Part shown: positions 53,989 to 64,000 of the stretch, piece by piece
Numbering within the stretch: position 1 is the first letter of the stretch
Layout: the number at the start of each line of letters is the position of its first letter
Assembly (NCBI GenBank): GCA_031292385.1
Contig: JARLHE010000026.1
Coordinates: forward strand, 51,246-115,245
Source of the DNA: Oligoflexia bacterium
GTDB lineage: Bacteria > Bdellovibrionota > UBA1018
Length of the DNA stretch: 64,000 nucleotides
Direction: 5' to 3'
The notes under the pieces: generated by a model
The model's input: only the letters and a program-made list of their open reading frames with translations
The model's database searches: none
What the model was told of the DNA's origin: nothing
Translations under genes and position numbers: made by a program

Positions 53989-55536
53989 TTAGTTGGAGGA
54001 CAGGATTGCCAAGAGCTGGTCAGCCTGCATGCTGCCCAAACCCGTCACCGCGTCGAAGCCAGGACCCGCGGAGTACAAACCATTGCTTCCCGAAGTCACG
54101 TCATGGAAAACAGCGGCACGCTGTGCATCCGTCAAAGCATAGATATGCGGATTCAAGAACCCAAGCGGGGCCAGGTTCTTCACGCTCGCGCGGGATTCGC
54201 CCACGAGAGCCAAGAAGCCAGACCACTGCGGAGCCGCCATGCTGGTTCCGCCGATGACGATCCAACCCGCGGTTCCTTGGTTGTGAGCATAGACCGCTTG
54301 GCCACTGCTCGGATCAGCGTTGAATGCCACATCCGGATAAGAACGCTTCGTGTTGTAAGGAGCCGTAAGCTTAGCCTGGTAAGCCGGAGAAGCCCAAAGA
54401 GCGCTGATACCGCCGCCGCTGCCGCTCCAAGCCGCTTCAGATCCATATCCGTCGCCGTTGGCGGTGAAGGTCGTACCACCGACCGCGACGACATCCGGAT
54501 GCGCAGCAGGCCAGTCAGCCGCGTTCGTTCCGTCACCGCAGCTGTCCGAACCGCTGTCGCCAGAGGCGACCACGATGTTCACGCCCTGCGCGACCGCACG
54601 AGCGAAAACCTTGTCCATTTCAGCCGCATGAGCCGGAGTCAGATTGGTTTCGCAAGCACCCCAGCTGTAGTTCACGACTTTCGCGCGGTTGTCGTCCAGG
54701 ATCGCGGTGAACATCTGAAGTTCGCCCGCGTCGCTGTTCGCAGCCGACGGGAAAACGTGAACGTTCGCGCCGGGCGCGATCATTCCGCTGAACTCGGCGT
54801 CCAGTTGGGTTTCCATCGCGGACCCTTCGACATAATCCGCCTTTCCATTGAAATCGACTTCGTCAATGCCTGGCGATAGGTTGGCCTGGGTGTAGAAATA
54901 CTTCACGTCGTCGATATTGAAGCCGTCGTAAGTCGCGATCGCGATATCCTGGCCTTTACCCGTCACGCCCGAGGCGTAAATCGCGTTAAAGCCATAAGCA
55001 CTCTTGATCGTCGCCTGAGGAACGCCGCCCGGAGCGTCCATCGCGCCCGACATCTGATGGTACAGAGGATGGCGCTTATGCGTATTATCCAAGCCGATCA
55101 CCGAAGCGACAAGCGAGAGATGGGAAGGAACCGAGGCGACATCAAGGTTATGATGAATGCCAGGACGAGGAGAAACGATACGAGTGCTGAACACGCGCTC
55201 GAAGTTGCTCGAATCCGCCTGAACGCTCAACCAAAGATGAGTAGGCGACTCTTGAGTGACCTTAAAACCTTCGCCTTTAAGCTTCGCGATCAAAGCATCA
55301 TAATCGGATTGCGATGGACCGGAAATCTTCTTGATCTCTTCCGGTTCATAATGGGTCGAAATCCCCATTGCCCGCGCGTTCCGTACATTCTGAGCCAATG
55401 TTTCAACCGGAACCTTTTCCTGAAGCCTGAGAACAGCAGCCATTTGAGCCGCCGACGCAAGTGCGGGAGAAAGTAAAGTAAATGCCGACATTGCAGAAAC
55501 AGTAACGATTGAACTTACATGTAGACTTGGTTTCAT
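53989..55536 (-). CDS. Secreted S53 (sedolisin/kumamolisin-like) acid peptidase
   Basis: A 515-residue preproenzyme. Signal peptide residues 1-28, then the activation prodomain with THYEPEEIKKISGPSQSDYD, then the catalytic domain. The S53 triad is visible: Glu and Asp in METQLDAEFSG (four apart), Asp in VASGDSGSDS and Ser in GGTSMAAPQWSG. The calcium site DVTSGSNGLYSAGPGFD is at the C-terminus. Such enzymes cut proteins at acid pH outside the cell. Start at 55536, with GGAGGGA upstream; a longer frame to 55599 is rejected. It is followed by the terminator at 53926-53960. Confidence 0.93.
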   Translation of the reverse strand: MKPSLHVSSIVTVSAMSAFTLLSPALASAAQMAAVLRLQEKVPVETLAQNVRNARAMGISTHYEPEEIKKISGPSQSDYDALIAKLKGEGFKVTQESPTHLWLSVQADSSNFERVFSTRIVSPRPGIHHNLDVASVPSHLSLVASVIGLDNTHKRHPLYHQMSGAMDAPGGVPQATIKSAYGFNAIYASGVTGKGQDIAIATYDGFNIDDVKYFYTQANLSPGIDEVDFNGKADYVEGSAMETQLDAEFSGMIAPGANVHVFPSAANSDAGELQMFTAILDDNRAKVVNYSWGACETNLTPAHAAEMDKVFARAVAQGVNIVVASGDSGSDSCGDGTNAADWPAAHPDVVAVGGTTFTANGDGYGSEAAWSGSGGGISALWASPAYQAKLTAPYNTKRSYPDVAFNADPSSGQAVYAHNQGTAGWIVIGGTSMAAPQWSGFLALVGESRASVKNLAPLGFLNPHIYALTDAQRAAVFHDVTSGSNGLYSAGPGFDAVTGLGSMQADQLLAILSSN

Positions 55537-55939
55537 CCGATCCCTCCATGTGAAACCCATTAAAAAACACGGTAAAAACTCTAACCAGCATTCACTCATG
55601 GGCGAATATTTCTTACAAGCCGTCCGGCCAAATTTTCTTGCGTCATATAAATTTTATCTGGAAATCAGAGCGGATTTGTCGACCGAACTTACAGCGTCTT
55701 GATCCCTAACGCCGACTATAAATTACAAAAAATGCCGATTTTTTCGGCAAAAATATCCAGTTTTTAAAACTTAGCAAACCTTAGATATTTGCCGTGTGAT
55801 TTTATAAACTGAGTGCGACAGAGTTAAATTTACTCGCCTTGCCATTAACGCTCTATGTTAAACCAGTTAGAATCCTGCCAAGATTTCGAAAAGATTTCTT
55901 CTCGACGCTATCCGCTTAGAAAGGTAATCAAATTCAACG
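55537..55939. other. Intergenic control region between sedolisin and PTS genes
   Basis: About 400 AT-rich bases separate two divergent genes. No protein or RNA gene was found. A hairpin TGCCGA-loop-TCGGCA lies at 55733-55749; on the minus strand it is followed by six T, so it could be an attenuator in the sedolisin leader. Promoters of both genes must lie here, but I could not assign convincing -35/-10 boxes. No clear catabolite operator was recognised. Confidence 0.6.
55733..55749 (-). terminator. Attenuator-like hairpin upstream of the sedolisin gene
   Basis: Perfect six-base arms (TGCCGA and TCGGCA) around five T, with TTTTTT next on the minus strand. It lies nearly 200 bases before the sedolisin start, too far to be the end of any known gene, so it might be a leader terminator. 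Moderate support only. Confidence 0.4.
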
Positions 55940-58541
55940 ATGAATTTTTCGCCAAAGACGGCCCGAAATACCTTGGCATCCCCTCTCTCGGGAGTGATTA
56001 TTCCGCTGGAATCCGTACCGGACCCAGTTTTCGCTCAAAAACTCGTCGGAATCGGCGTTTCGATCGATCCCACCAGCCAAGAGCTGCTCGCGCCCTGTGA
56101 CGGTAAAATCTCGCAACTCCATCCCGCGCACCACGCGGTCGCCATCACGACGGCGGAAGGGGTCGAAATTTTGATTCACATCGGGCTCGATACCGTCAAA
56201 CTGCGGGGCGAAGGCTTCAAAGCCCTGGCCCCACTCGGCCGCGATGTTCGCACGGGAGACCCGCTGATCCGCTTCGATGCCGATCTGATCGGACGAAAGG
56301 CGAAAAGCCTGCTCACCGAGATTGTCGTCGCGAATCCGGATAAAATCGAAGGCCTTTCGGTCGCGAAACAAAACGGAACCCTGATTCAGGCCGGTGAACC
56401 GCTTCTGAGCTTCAGCATCTGTAAACCGAGCGAATCCGCGGAAATCAAGCCCACGGCGATGGCCACGACCGCGAAGTCGGACCTCATTCGCGTCGAGAAC
56501 CCCGCCGGGCTGCACGCGCGCCCCTCCGCGGTACTGAGCAACCTGGCTAAACAATTCGAGTCGGATCTTCTCGTCATCAAAGGATATCGAACCGCCAATC
56601 TGCGCAGCCTGGTCTCGGTGATCGGCCTGGAAGTGATCCAAGGCGATAGCGTCCAAATCCAAGGAATCGGACCGGATGCCCGCGCTGCGGTCGATGCCAT
56701 CGTTGCCGCCATTCGCGGCGGGTTTGGCGAAGGGACCCTGCCGCAACCGGCGCCCAAGGCAGAGGCGCCGCAAGCCGCCCCCCCACCGATTCAAGCCATC
56801 AGGGAGGCAGGGCCGCTTCCGGAGCGCTTCACGGGCGTGATTGCATCGCCGGGAGTTACGATCGGCAATGTTTTACAGCTCAAATCAAGCGAAATTCAGG
56901 TGACCGAGGCCGGCACCGCGCCTCACCAAGAGGAGGCTCGTCTTGCCACCGCCCTCCGAGAAGCGAGAATTCAGCTCGAAAATCTGATCAGCAAGCTCGA
57001 AAAAACGTCCGATCCGAAAAAAGCACTGATTTTTTCCGCTCACCAGGAGTTATTGGAAGACCCCACCCTGCTGGAAATCGCCCATAAGGAAATCGCGCAA
57101 AACAAAAGCGCTCCTTTCGCGTGGAAAAAAGCCTTCACGGAGACCGCGGCGAAGCTCGCTTCCTTAAATAACCAGCTGCTTGCCGCGCGCGCGGGCGACG
57201 TCCGCGACGTCGGCAACCGCGTGCTGCATTTGATGCAAGCCACAGACGGCGCGGAAGTCCACTACCCTCCGAACAGTATTCTCGTAGCCGAAGACCTCAC
57301 CCCTTCGGATGTCGCCACGCTCGATCGCGATCGCGTGCTGGGCTTGATCACGACGACCGGCGGAGCCACCTCGCACGTCGCGATTCTGGCGCGCTCGCTC
57401 GATCTCCCGGCGCTCGCGGGAGTGGACCCCCGGGTCCTGGAGATCCCGAACGGCACGCCGGTCCTGCTCGACGCGAACCACGGTTTTTTGCGGCTTCACC
57501 CTTCGGAAAAGCACCTCAAAGCACTGGAATCGACCCGCGGCGCGCGCGAGGTCCGCAAAAAGGAGGAGCTGAAAAGCGCGCACGCGCCGGCAACGACCTT
57601 GGATGGAAAACGGATCGAGATCGTGGCCAATATCAAGGCCGAAAAAGAAGCTCAAGGCGCGCTGGATCTGGGCGCCGAGGGCGTCGGCCTGCTTCGCACC
57701 GAGTTTTTGTTCATGAACCGCGAAAGCGCCCCCACGGAGGCCGAGCAACTCGCGGCGTATTCCCATATCTCCCGCTTGTTCGGGCAACACCTCGGCAAAA
57801 AGGCGCCGCTCATCATCAGAACCCTTGACGTGGGCGGAGATAAGCCGCTTCGCTACCTGCCCATCCCGCACGAGGAAAATCCGTTTTTGGGCGAGCGGGG
57901 AATTCGCGTTTCGTTGAACAGCCCGGATGTCTTCCGCGAACAACTGCGCGCGATTCTCCGGACCGCCAACACCACGGACGCGGAGATTCGAATCATGTTC
58001 CCCATGATCTCGACTTTGGACGAGCTCCGCAAAGCCAAGGCGATTCTCGAGGAAGAGCGCGCCAAGCTCGGCGTCCCGGCGATCCAGACCGGTATCATGG
58101 TGGAAGTCCCGTCGGCGGCGCTGCTGGCCGACAGCTTCGCGCGCGAAGCGGATTTCTTTTCCATCGGCAGCAACGACCTCACCCAATATACACTGGCAAT
58201 CGATCGCGGCCATCCGAAGCTCGCCGCGCAGGTGGACGGATTGGACCCCAGCATCCTCAAGCTCATTGACCTGTCGGTTCGCGCTGCCCACAAGCACGGC
58301 AAATGGGTCGGCGTTTGCGGCGGAATCGCCTCCGATCAACAAGCGGTCCCGGTCCTGCTCGGCCTGGGCGTGGACGAGCTCAGCGTGAGCGTGCCCGCGA
58401 TCCCGGCGATCAAAGCGCAGATCCGGCAACTGAAGCTCAGCGATTGCGAAAGCCTGGCGAAACGGGCGCTCGAGGCGGAATCCGCTCAGGAAATTCGCTC
58501 ATGGATTCCGCTCGCCGACGCCGATCGAGGAGAAACGTTTA

Positions 58542-58549
<8 letters not shown>
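55940..58549 (+). CDS. PTS fusion IIA(Glc-type)-HPr-EI (NagF-like)
   Basis: An 869-residue cytosolic phosphotransfer protein. Residues 1-150 are a glucose-type IIA with His80 in ILIHIGLD; 170-260 are HPr with phospho-His192 in AGLHARPSA and [10 protein letters not shown]; about 290-869 are enzyme I with His479 in [27 protein letters not shown] and GVCGG. It carries phosphate from PEP through all steps to the next gene's IIB domains. This order is that of NagF of Pseudomonas, for GlcNAc. No nagA/nagB genes are seen here. It overlaps the transporter gene by eight bases. Confidence 0.95.
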
Positions 58550-60326
<1,777 letters not shown>

Positions 60327-60362
60327 CTTTTCAATTTACCCGGATCGGGTAACGACTACGCA

Positions 60363-61010
60363 ATGCACTGCTTTGTCCGACTGCTTGCGGGGTTATCTCT
60401 CATCCATGCCATGGTTTCGTCCTTGGCTTTTGGCGGTCCCGGCGATCCGCCGGTTCTACCTCCTCACTTCACCCGAGCTGATCTTATCGCGACTCCGATC
60501 TCGATCGAGGATGCGCAAAGCTGGTACGCCGAACTTGCCACCCAGCAGGATATCCCTTATCAATTCGTATTCGATGGCTGTTATGCGCGAGCGGAAAAAA
60601 TCGCGCAAATCCTCGAACAAAACGGAATCATCGCGCTCAAGCTTTTCATCGAAGCCGATCCCGAAACCACGCAATTCAAAGTCCGGGATCGCTTTGACCC
60701 TTCCTGCTACGTCCAATGGATTTATCACGTCACGGTGGCCGTCCTGGTCCAGAACGAGCCCGGCTACCGGGAGCCCCGCCTCATGGTGATCGACCCCTCG
60801 CTCTTCGGCGAGGCGGTTGACGCGAATGTCTGGATCAACGAGATCGGCTACACGAATGGCGGAAACTTCAAAGCGACCTACCAGCCGCGTTTCGCTTATA
60901 AAAACCGCGAGCCGTTTTATTCCGACTGGCAACCGCAAGATCTGATGGACATGGATCAGGTCAACCACGCGAACGTCGGCAAGCCCAGCCAATGCAATTC
61001 GCGCCAATAG
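60363..61010 (+). CDS. Secreted protein-glutaminase-like deamidase
   Basis: A 215-residue exported protein (signal peptide about 1-22). The three catalytic residues of protein-glutaminase fold are in order: Cys73 in FDGCYARAEK, His122 in IYHVTVAV and Asp144 in MVIDPSLFGE. This Cys-His-Asp layout with the CYARA and VIDPSL patterns matches the Chryseobacterium protein-glutaminase family (Gln_deamidase_2), which converts protein-bound glutamine to glutamate. The pro-region usual in those enzymes is short or absent. It lies 36 bases after the PTS gene and ends next to the convergent CNB gene. Confidence 0.75.
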   Translation: MHCFVRLLAGLSLIHAMVSSLAFGGPGDPPVLPPHFTRADLIATPISIEDAQSWYAELATQQDIPYQFVFDGCYARAEKIAQILEQNGIIALKLFIEADPETTQFKVRDRFDPSCYVQWIYHVTVAVLVQNEPGYREPRLMVIDPSLFGEAVDANVWINEIGYTNGGNFKATYQPRFAYKNREPFYSDWQPQDLMDMDQVNHANVGKPSQCNSRQ

Positions 61011-62267
61011 CTACGCGGCTTCGGATTTGATTTCCGCGCCGCAGACTTCGCAGTTTTTTTGCTTCGGCTTGCAAACGCTCATGCAGACGCCACACCAGAT
61101 CTCGCCCATTTTTTTGGGACCGGTCCGGATCTTCGGCGGGCCGCCGGCCGCGCTCGCGATGGGCTTCCAATGCGCGAGAAGCTGCTTGAAGCGCTCTCGC
61201 TCCATTTTAGGGTCGAGGACAACGCTGAGATCTTGCGCCGGCTGGACATAGCCCGCCTCGTTCCATATCTCGACTTCCCGCAAGAGGGTCCAGTTTCTCA
61301 GCATCTGCTCGAAATCCATTTTCAAAAAGGAGAGCACGCCTCCGTCGTTCGTCGCGACGCGCTTCACGAAAAGGCCCTTTTGCTCGAGCCGGAAAAGCTG
61401 GTCGGCCTCGAAACCCGGAATCGCGGACTTCATCGCGTCGATCGCGGCCTTGTACGGAAGGTATACCACTCCGGCTCGATCGACCTTCGCGCCTAACTCG
61501 GAGTTATTCGCCAGCTTCACCGCTTCCTCGGTGATCCGGGTCATCTTGGCGTTGGTCTTGAGAAGGTTCGAGTAACCGCCCTTGAAATGATAGCCGCCGT
61601 AATAATCGACGAAATCCTCGAGCGTGCGCATCGATCGAACGAAAATCTTCTCGGCGCCGGCAGCGTCCTTGGAGAACGTGGCGTAGCCGAGCCGGATCAA
61701 GATCTGCACCGCGGACTCCAGGCGGGCCTCGCTTTCCTGAAAAATATCCCGCGCGAAGCGCAAAAGCTCGCGCCAAGGCGCCGTTGCTGACTCGTTTTCG
61801 CCGTTTTTCTCGAGCTGACCGACGGAGCGAAGTGTATGAAAAATGATGGCGAAAACTTTCGCCGTCTCATCGGCCGGGCATGCGGTCGCGCCCTGATCGC
61901 CGCGGAAGACGCGAAGCTCCGAAAACAAGGCTTTTGAGCGCTCGTTCAGGGACTTGATGAGGTCGCGGGTGTGGGGCGGAGTCGCCTTGATCTGCTCCGG
62001 AATCATGGATGCCGGAATTTCCACCACGACAGTCGGCCGGATGGCGGTCACCTGGAGCGACCAGACCTGCGGGCCGAATGCCACTTCCTCCCCCAAACAC
62101 TCGGGAGCGGTGAGCTGCGTGATCTCGACCAATTGTTCCCCTCGGTTTTGAAAGACCCCGAGACGACCCGACTGCACAACGTAAACGCTCGTCACGCGAT
62201 CTCCCGGCTTGAGAAGGACGTCGCCGGTCTGCAAAGTTCGGGTTTCGATTTTTTTCGGCTCGCTCAT
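61011..62267 (-). CDS. Cyclic-nucleotide-binding-domain protein with C-terminal zinc ribbon
   Basis: A 418-residue cytosolic protein. Residues 5-110 form a CNB (Crp-like) beta-roll: DVLLKPGDRVTSVYVVQSGR and LTAPECLGEEVAFG. The strictly conserved Arg of the phosphate-binding cassette is not obvious, so ligand binding is uncertain. The middle is helical. The tail has CGVC and CEVC pairs, a zinc-ribbon pattern. It has no helix-turn-helix that I can see. It is a paralogue in plan of the next gene and follows it after 12 bases. Confidence 0.82.
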   Translation of the reverse strand: MSEPKKIETRTLQTGDVLLKPGDRVTSVYVVQSGRLGVFQNRGEQLVEITQLTAPECLGEEVAFGPQVWSLQVTAIRPTVVVEIPASMIPEQIKATPPHTRDLIKSLNERSKALFSELRVFRGDQGATACPADETAKVFAIIFHTLRSVGQLEKNGENESATAPWRELLRFARDIFQESEARLESAVQILIRLGYATFSKDAAGAEKIFVRSMRTLEDFVDYYGGYHFKGGYSNLLKTNAKMTRITEEAVKLANNSELGAKVDRAGVVYLPYKAAIDAMKSAIPGFEADQLFRLEQKGLFVKRVATNDGGVLSFLKMDFEQMLRNWTLLREVEIWNEAGYVQPAQDLSVVLDPKMERERFKQLLAHWKPIASAAGGPPKIRTGPKKMGEIWCGVCMSVCKPKQKNCEVCGAEIKSEAA

Positions 62268-62279
62268 GTATCGCTGTCC

Positions 62280-63119
62280 TTAACCGGCCTTCCGGCTTTT
62301 GTCCGCCGACGCGTGCGAAGGCATTTCGACTTTTCCCGCCACGTTCCATTTTTCGATCTCAGCGGCGATCGCGACGTAAAGCGGGTCCGCCGCTTCGTTG
62401 ATCGTTTCGCTGCCCTTGCCCGAGCAAATCTTCTGATTGAGCTCGTAAAATCTGCGGACCTTCTCCAAATCCAGAAAATGCACGAATCCGAGCTCCTCCG
62501 GCCCGTCAGGATCGGTTTCGCAAGGAATCATTTCAAGCCGGGCGATTCCCAGGCGCGCGAGGATAAAAACCGCCTGCTCCAGACGCACGGGCGACTCGAG
62601 AAACGAACGCTGGCAGTACTTCCTGAACGCGCTCCAGACAACGACCTTGGCCCCGTTTTTTTCGGCGCCGGTGTAGGCGGCAGCGTGGTACAGAACGGCG
62701 AAAAGCCGGGTGACCCGGCTCGGGGAGCAAGGCATCGGGTCCTTTTGCCGGACATGCAGGCTCAGCGTTTCGCGCGCGACCTCGAAATTTTTCGCGACCA
62801 AAGCGGAAATGAACAACTTCAACAGCGGCGGACTGCATTCGATCCAACTGCGAGCCGCCTTCACATCGATGGGAACCAGTTCGACATCATTGGAAGCAAT
62901 CGCATCGTAATCCCAGGTCATGGCACTGTGATCATGCAAAACCTCGGCGCCCAGCATTTGACCGGGAGAAACCTTCATCAGCTCGATCATCTTGTCGCCG
63001 CGGGTGATACACAGCGAAACAAGGCCGGATCGGAGAATATAAACCTGTGTCGCGGCTTCACCGGCCTTGAAAATCGCGGCGCCCCGGTTCAGGGTGATCA
63101 AATCGGCATTGTGATCCAT
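62280..63119 (-). CDS. Cyclic-nucleotide-binding-domain protein
   Basis: A 279-residue protein with an N-terminal CNB beta-roll (GAAIFKAGEAATQVYILRSG, VSPGQMLGAEVLHDHSA) and a helical C-terminal part similar in plan to the 418-residue neighbour, including HAAAYTGAEKNG near the middle as in TLRSVGQLEKNG. No DNA-binding domain is evident. The pair is probably an operon; they may act as one sensing unit. A related architecture is known in predatory delta-like bacteria, to my memory. Confidence 0.8.
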   Translation of the reverse strand: MDHNADLITLNRGAAIFKAGEAATQVYILRSGLVSLCITRGDKMIELMKVSPGQMLGAEVLHDHSAMTWDYDAIASNDVELVPIDVKAARSWIECSPPLLKLFISALVAKNFEVARETLSLHVRQKDPMPCSPSRVTRLFAVLYHAAAYTGAEKNGAKVVVWSAFRKYCQRSFLESPVRLEQAVFILARLGIARLEMIPCETDPDGPEELGFVHFLDLEKVRRFYELNQKICSGKGSETINEAADPLYVAIAAEIEKWNVAGKVEMPSHASADKSRKAG

Positions 63120-63320
63120 CGGTTGACAAGCGCTCCTGTAGATTACTCATCGGCCAAAGCGCATGAAATCTATAGAAGTTTCCGTTACCAGATGGGGCCC
63201 GGGCGACACACTTTGGAAATCTTTAGACTTTCTAACTGCCCCCTTTAACTGCTGATCCGGCAAGGTGGCGGGTTGTGAATATTCCAGTGATTCTGGCCTG
63301 ATCCTTTCACTGTCCGGGGC

Positions 63321-64000
63321 ATGAAAATCAACTGCCCACGCTCTGATTGTAGCTCTCACTCATTCCCCGGTCTTAATCCCGGACACATCGTCCGAAACGG
63401 CACCTACTTAAGACGTTCAGATTCCAGGCGTATCAGCCGCTATTTGTGCCGAAACTGTAAGACTTACTTCTCGCTCGCGACTTTTCGATCCGATCGGTAT
63501 CAGAAAAAAAGGCGCATCAACTTTAAGCTCGATCAGCTCTATAATTCGGGAATATCCCAACGCAGGCTCGCGCTCGTTTTACGAGTGAACCGAAAGACCG
63601 TGGTCAGAAAAATCAGGTTCCTGGCTGAAGAGAAGCGAAAAGAGCAGGACGCCTTCTTAGATGCGCACTACAGATCCCGACCGCTTGCTCAGGTCCAGTT
63701 TGATGATCTTGAAACGAGCGAGCACACGAAGTGTAAACCCTTAAGCGTCACTCTTGCGGTAGATCCGAAAACACGCAAGATATTGAAGTTCCGGGTCTCT
63801 TCCATGCCCGCTAAAGGGCATTTGGCTGAAATCTCACGGCGAAAGTATGGACCTCGGGCTGACGAGCGGCCCGCGGCTTGGGACAATCTCATGAAGGAGC
63901 TCACCCCTTACGTGAGAGCGGATTGTCACTGGACGTCCGATGAAAACCCTCACTACCCATTTCATCTAAAGCGCCATCACCCGTCCGCAACTCACACGCG
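63321..64000 (+). mobile_element. DDE transposase-like gene, 3' end cut by window edge
   Basis: An open frame from ATG at 63321 to the window edge without a stop (226 codons). It starts with a zinc ribbon, CPRSDC and then CRNCKTYFS, followed by a helix-turn-helix (SQRRLALVLRVNRKTV) and an RNase-H-like part with Asp in QFDDLETSEH, TLAVDPKTRK and WTSDENPHYP. This is the plan of IS1-like transposases. The rest of the element and its right end lie outside. No inverted repeat could be found on the left. The 63120-63320 gap upstream shows no gene. Confidence 0.75.

Noticed and set aside
57164..58429. Long minus-strand frame (421 codons) opposite the PTS fusion.
   Set aside because: Antisense shadow of a certain gene in high-GC DNA; Arg/Asp-rich with no domain.
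60336..60352. Hairpin TTACCCG-GAT-CGGGTAA after the PTS transporter.
   Set aside because: No T-run on either side, so not called as terminator; might be a weak structure in the leader of the deamidase gene.

Overview
The window is a dense, high-GC (roughly 57-60% by eye) bacterial chromosome segment from a Gram-negative (diderm) organism. That is shown by a Wza-type export lipoprotein, two outer-membrane porin paralogues, a complete CDP-dideoxyhexose (O-antigen type) pathway and several lipoprotein or Sec signal peptides. The phylum cannot be fixed from the sequence alone. The style of the twin cyclic-nucleotide-binding proteins, the MCE-tail-like outer-membrane protein, the IIA-HPr-EI fusion and the terminal transposase is compatible with Bdellovibrionota or a related deep delta-like lineage, but this is only an impression. 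No rRNA, tRNA or CRISPR was seen.

Layout: (1) 1-5569, housekeeping and stress genes: SHOCT membrane protein (cut by the left edge), FBP-type zinc-finger protein, exported beta-carbonic anhydrase, Nuc-type phospholipase D nuclease, CHAD protein, OsmC, RhlE-type RNA helicase with a coupled small gene. (2) 5566-18232, minus strand: an apparently single eight-gene exopolysaccharide operon read from 18232 down to 5566: flippase-glycosyltransferase fusion, glycosyltransferase, Wza-like exporter, cytosolic Wzc-like ATPase, Wzz-like co-polymerase, Wzy-like polymerase fused to a GH123/DUF4091-like hydrolase, glycosyltransferase, and a signal-peptide-bearing circularly permuted ATP-grasp protein. (3) 18279-24347: accessory sugar genes: two hexapeptide acyltransferases, a secreted protein of unknown function, the initiating phosphoglycosyltransferase, a GT2 and an epimerase. 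(4) 24417-38204, ion region: START-like secreted protein, tiny DUF5522 gene, two tandem BBP2-type porins, kdpC-B-A-F plus a 28-codon leader gene, divergent split kdpD and a hybrid sensor kinase, an MFS transporter, and a CLC-F-type fluoride antiporter. (5) 38211-51264: esterase and an O-antigen-type CDP-3,6-dideoxyhexose cluster (rfbH, SDR, GT2, rfbG, rfbF), a split transketolase, a large membrane protein, and an SDR-SDR-MBL three-gene operon. (6) 51270-63119: ZIP permease, secreted repeat protein, MCE-tail-like outer-membrane protein, sedolisin peptidase, a GlcNAc/glucose-type PTS (IIA-HPr-EI fusion plus IIC-IIB-IIB), a secreted protein-glutaminase-like enzyme and two cyclic-nucleotide-binding proteins. 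(7) 63321-64000: a DDE-transposase-like gene cut by the right edge.

How it fits together: regions 2, 3 and 5 form a surface-glycan factory. The phosphoglycosyltransferase primes the lipid carrier, glycosyltransferases extend it, the Wzx-type flippase exports units, Wzy/Wzz polymerise, and Wza exports. The rfb genes make CDP-activated deoxysugar. The most unusual points are the polymerase-hydrolase and flippase-glycosyltransferase fusions, the exported ATP-grasp protein, and a split transketolase next to RfbH that could make a branched sugar. In the ion region, Kdp with its own porin pair and a rewired two-component input suggests an outer-membrane-to-cytoplasm potassium uptake module. Genes overlap heavily (many 4-nt ATGA overlaps and several antisense 3' overlaps), so the region is transcribed in compact operons.
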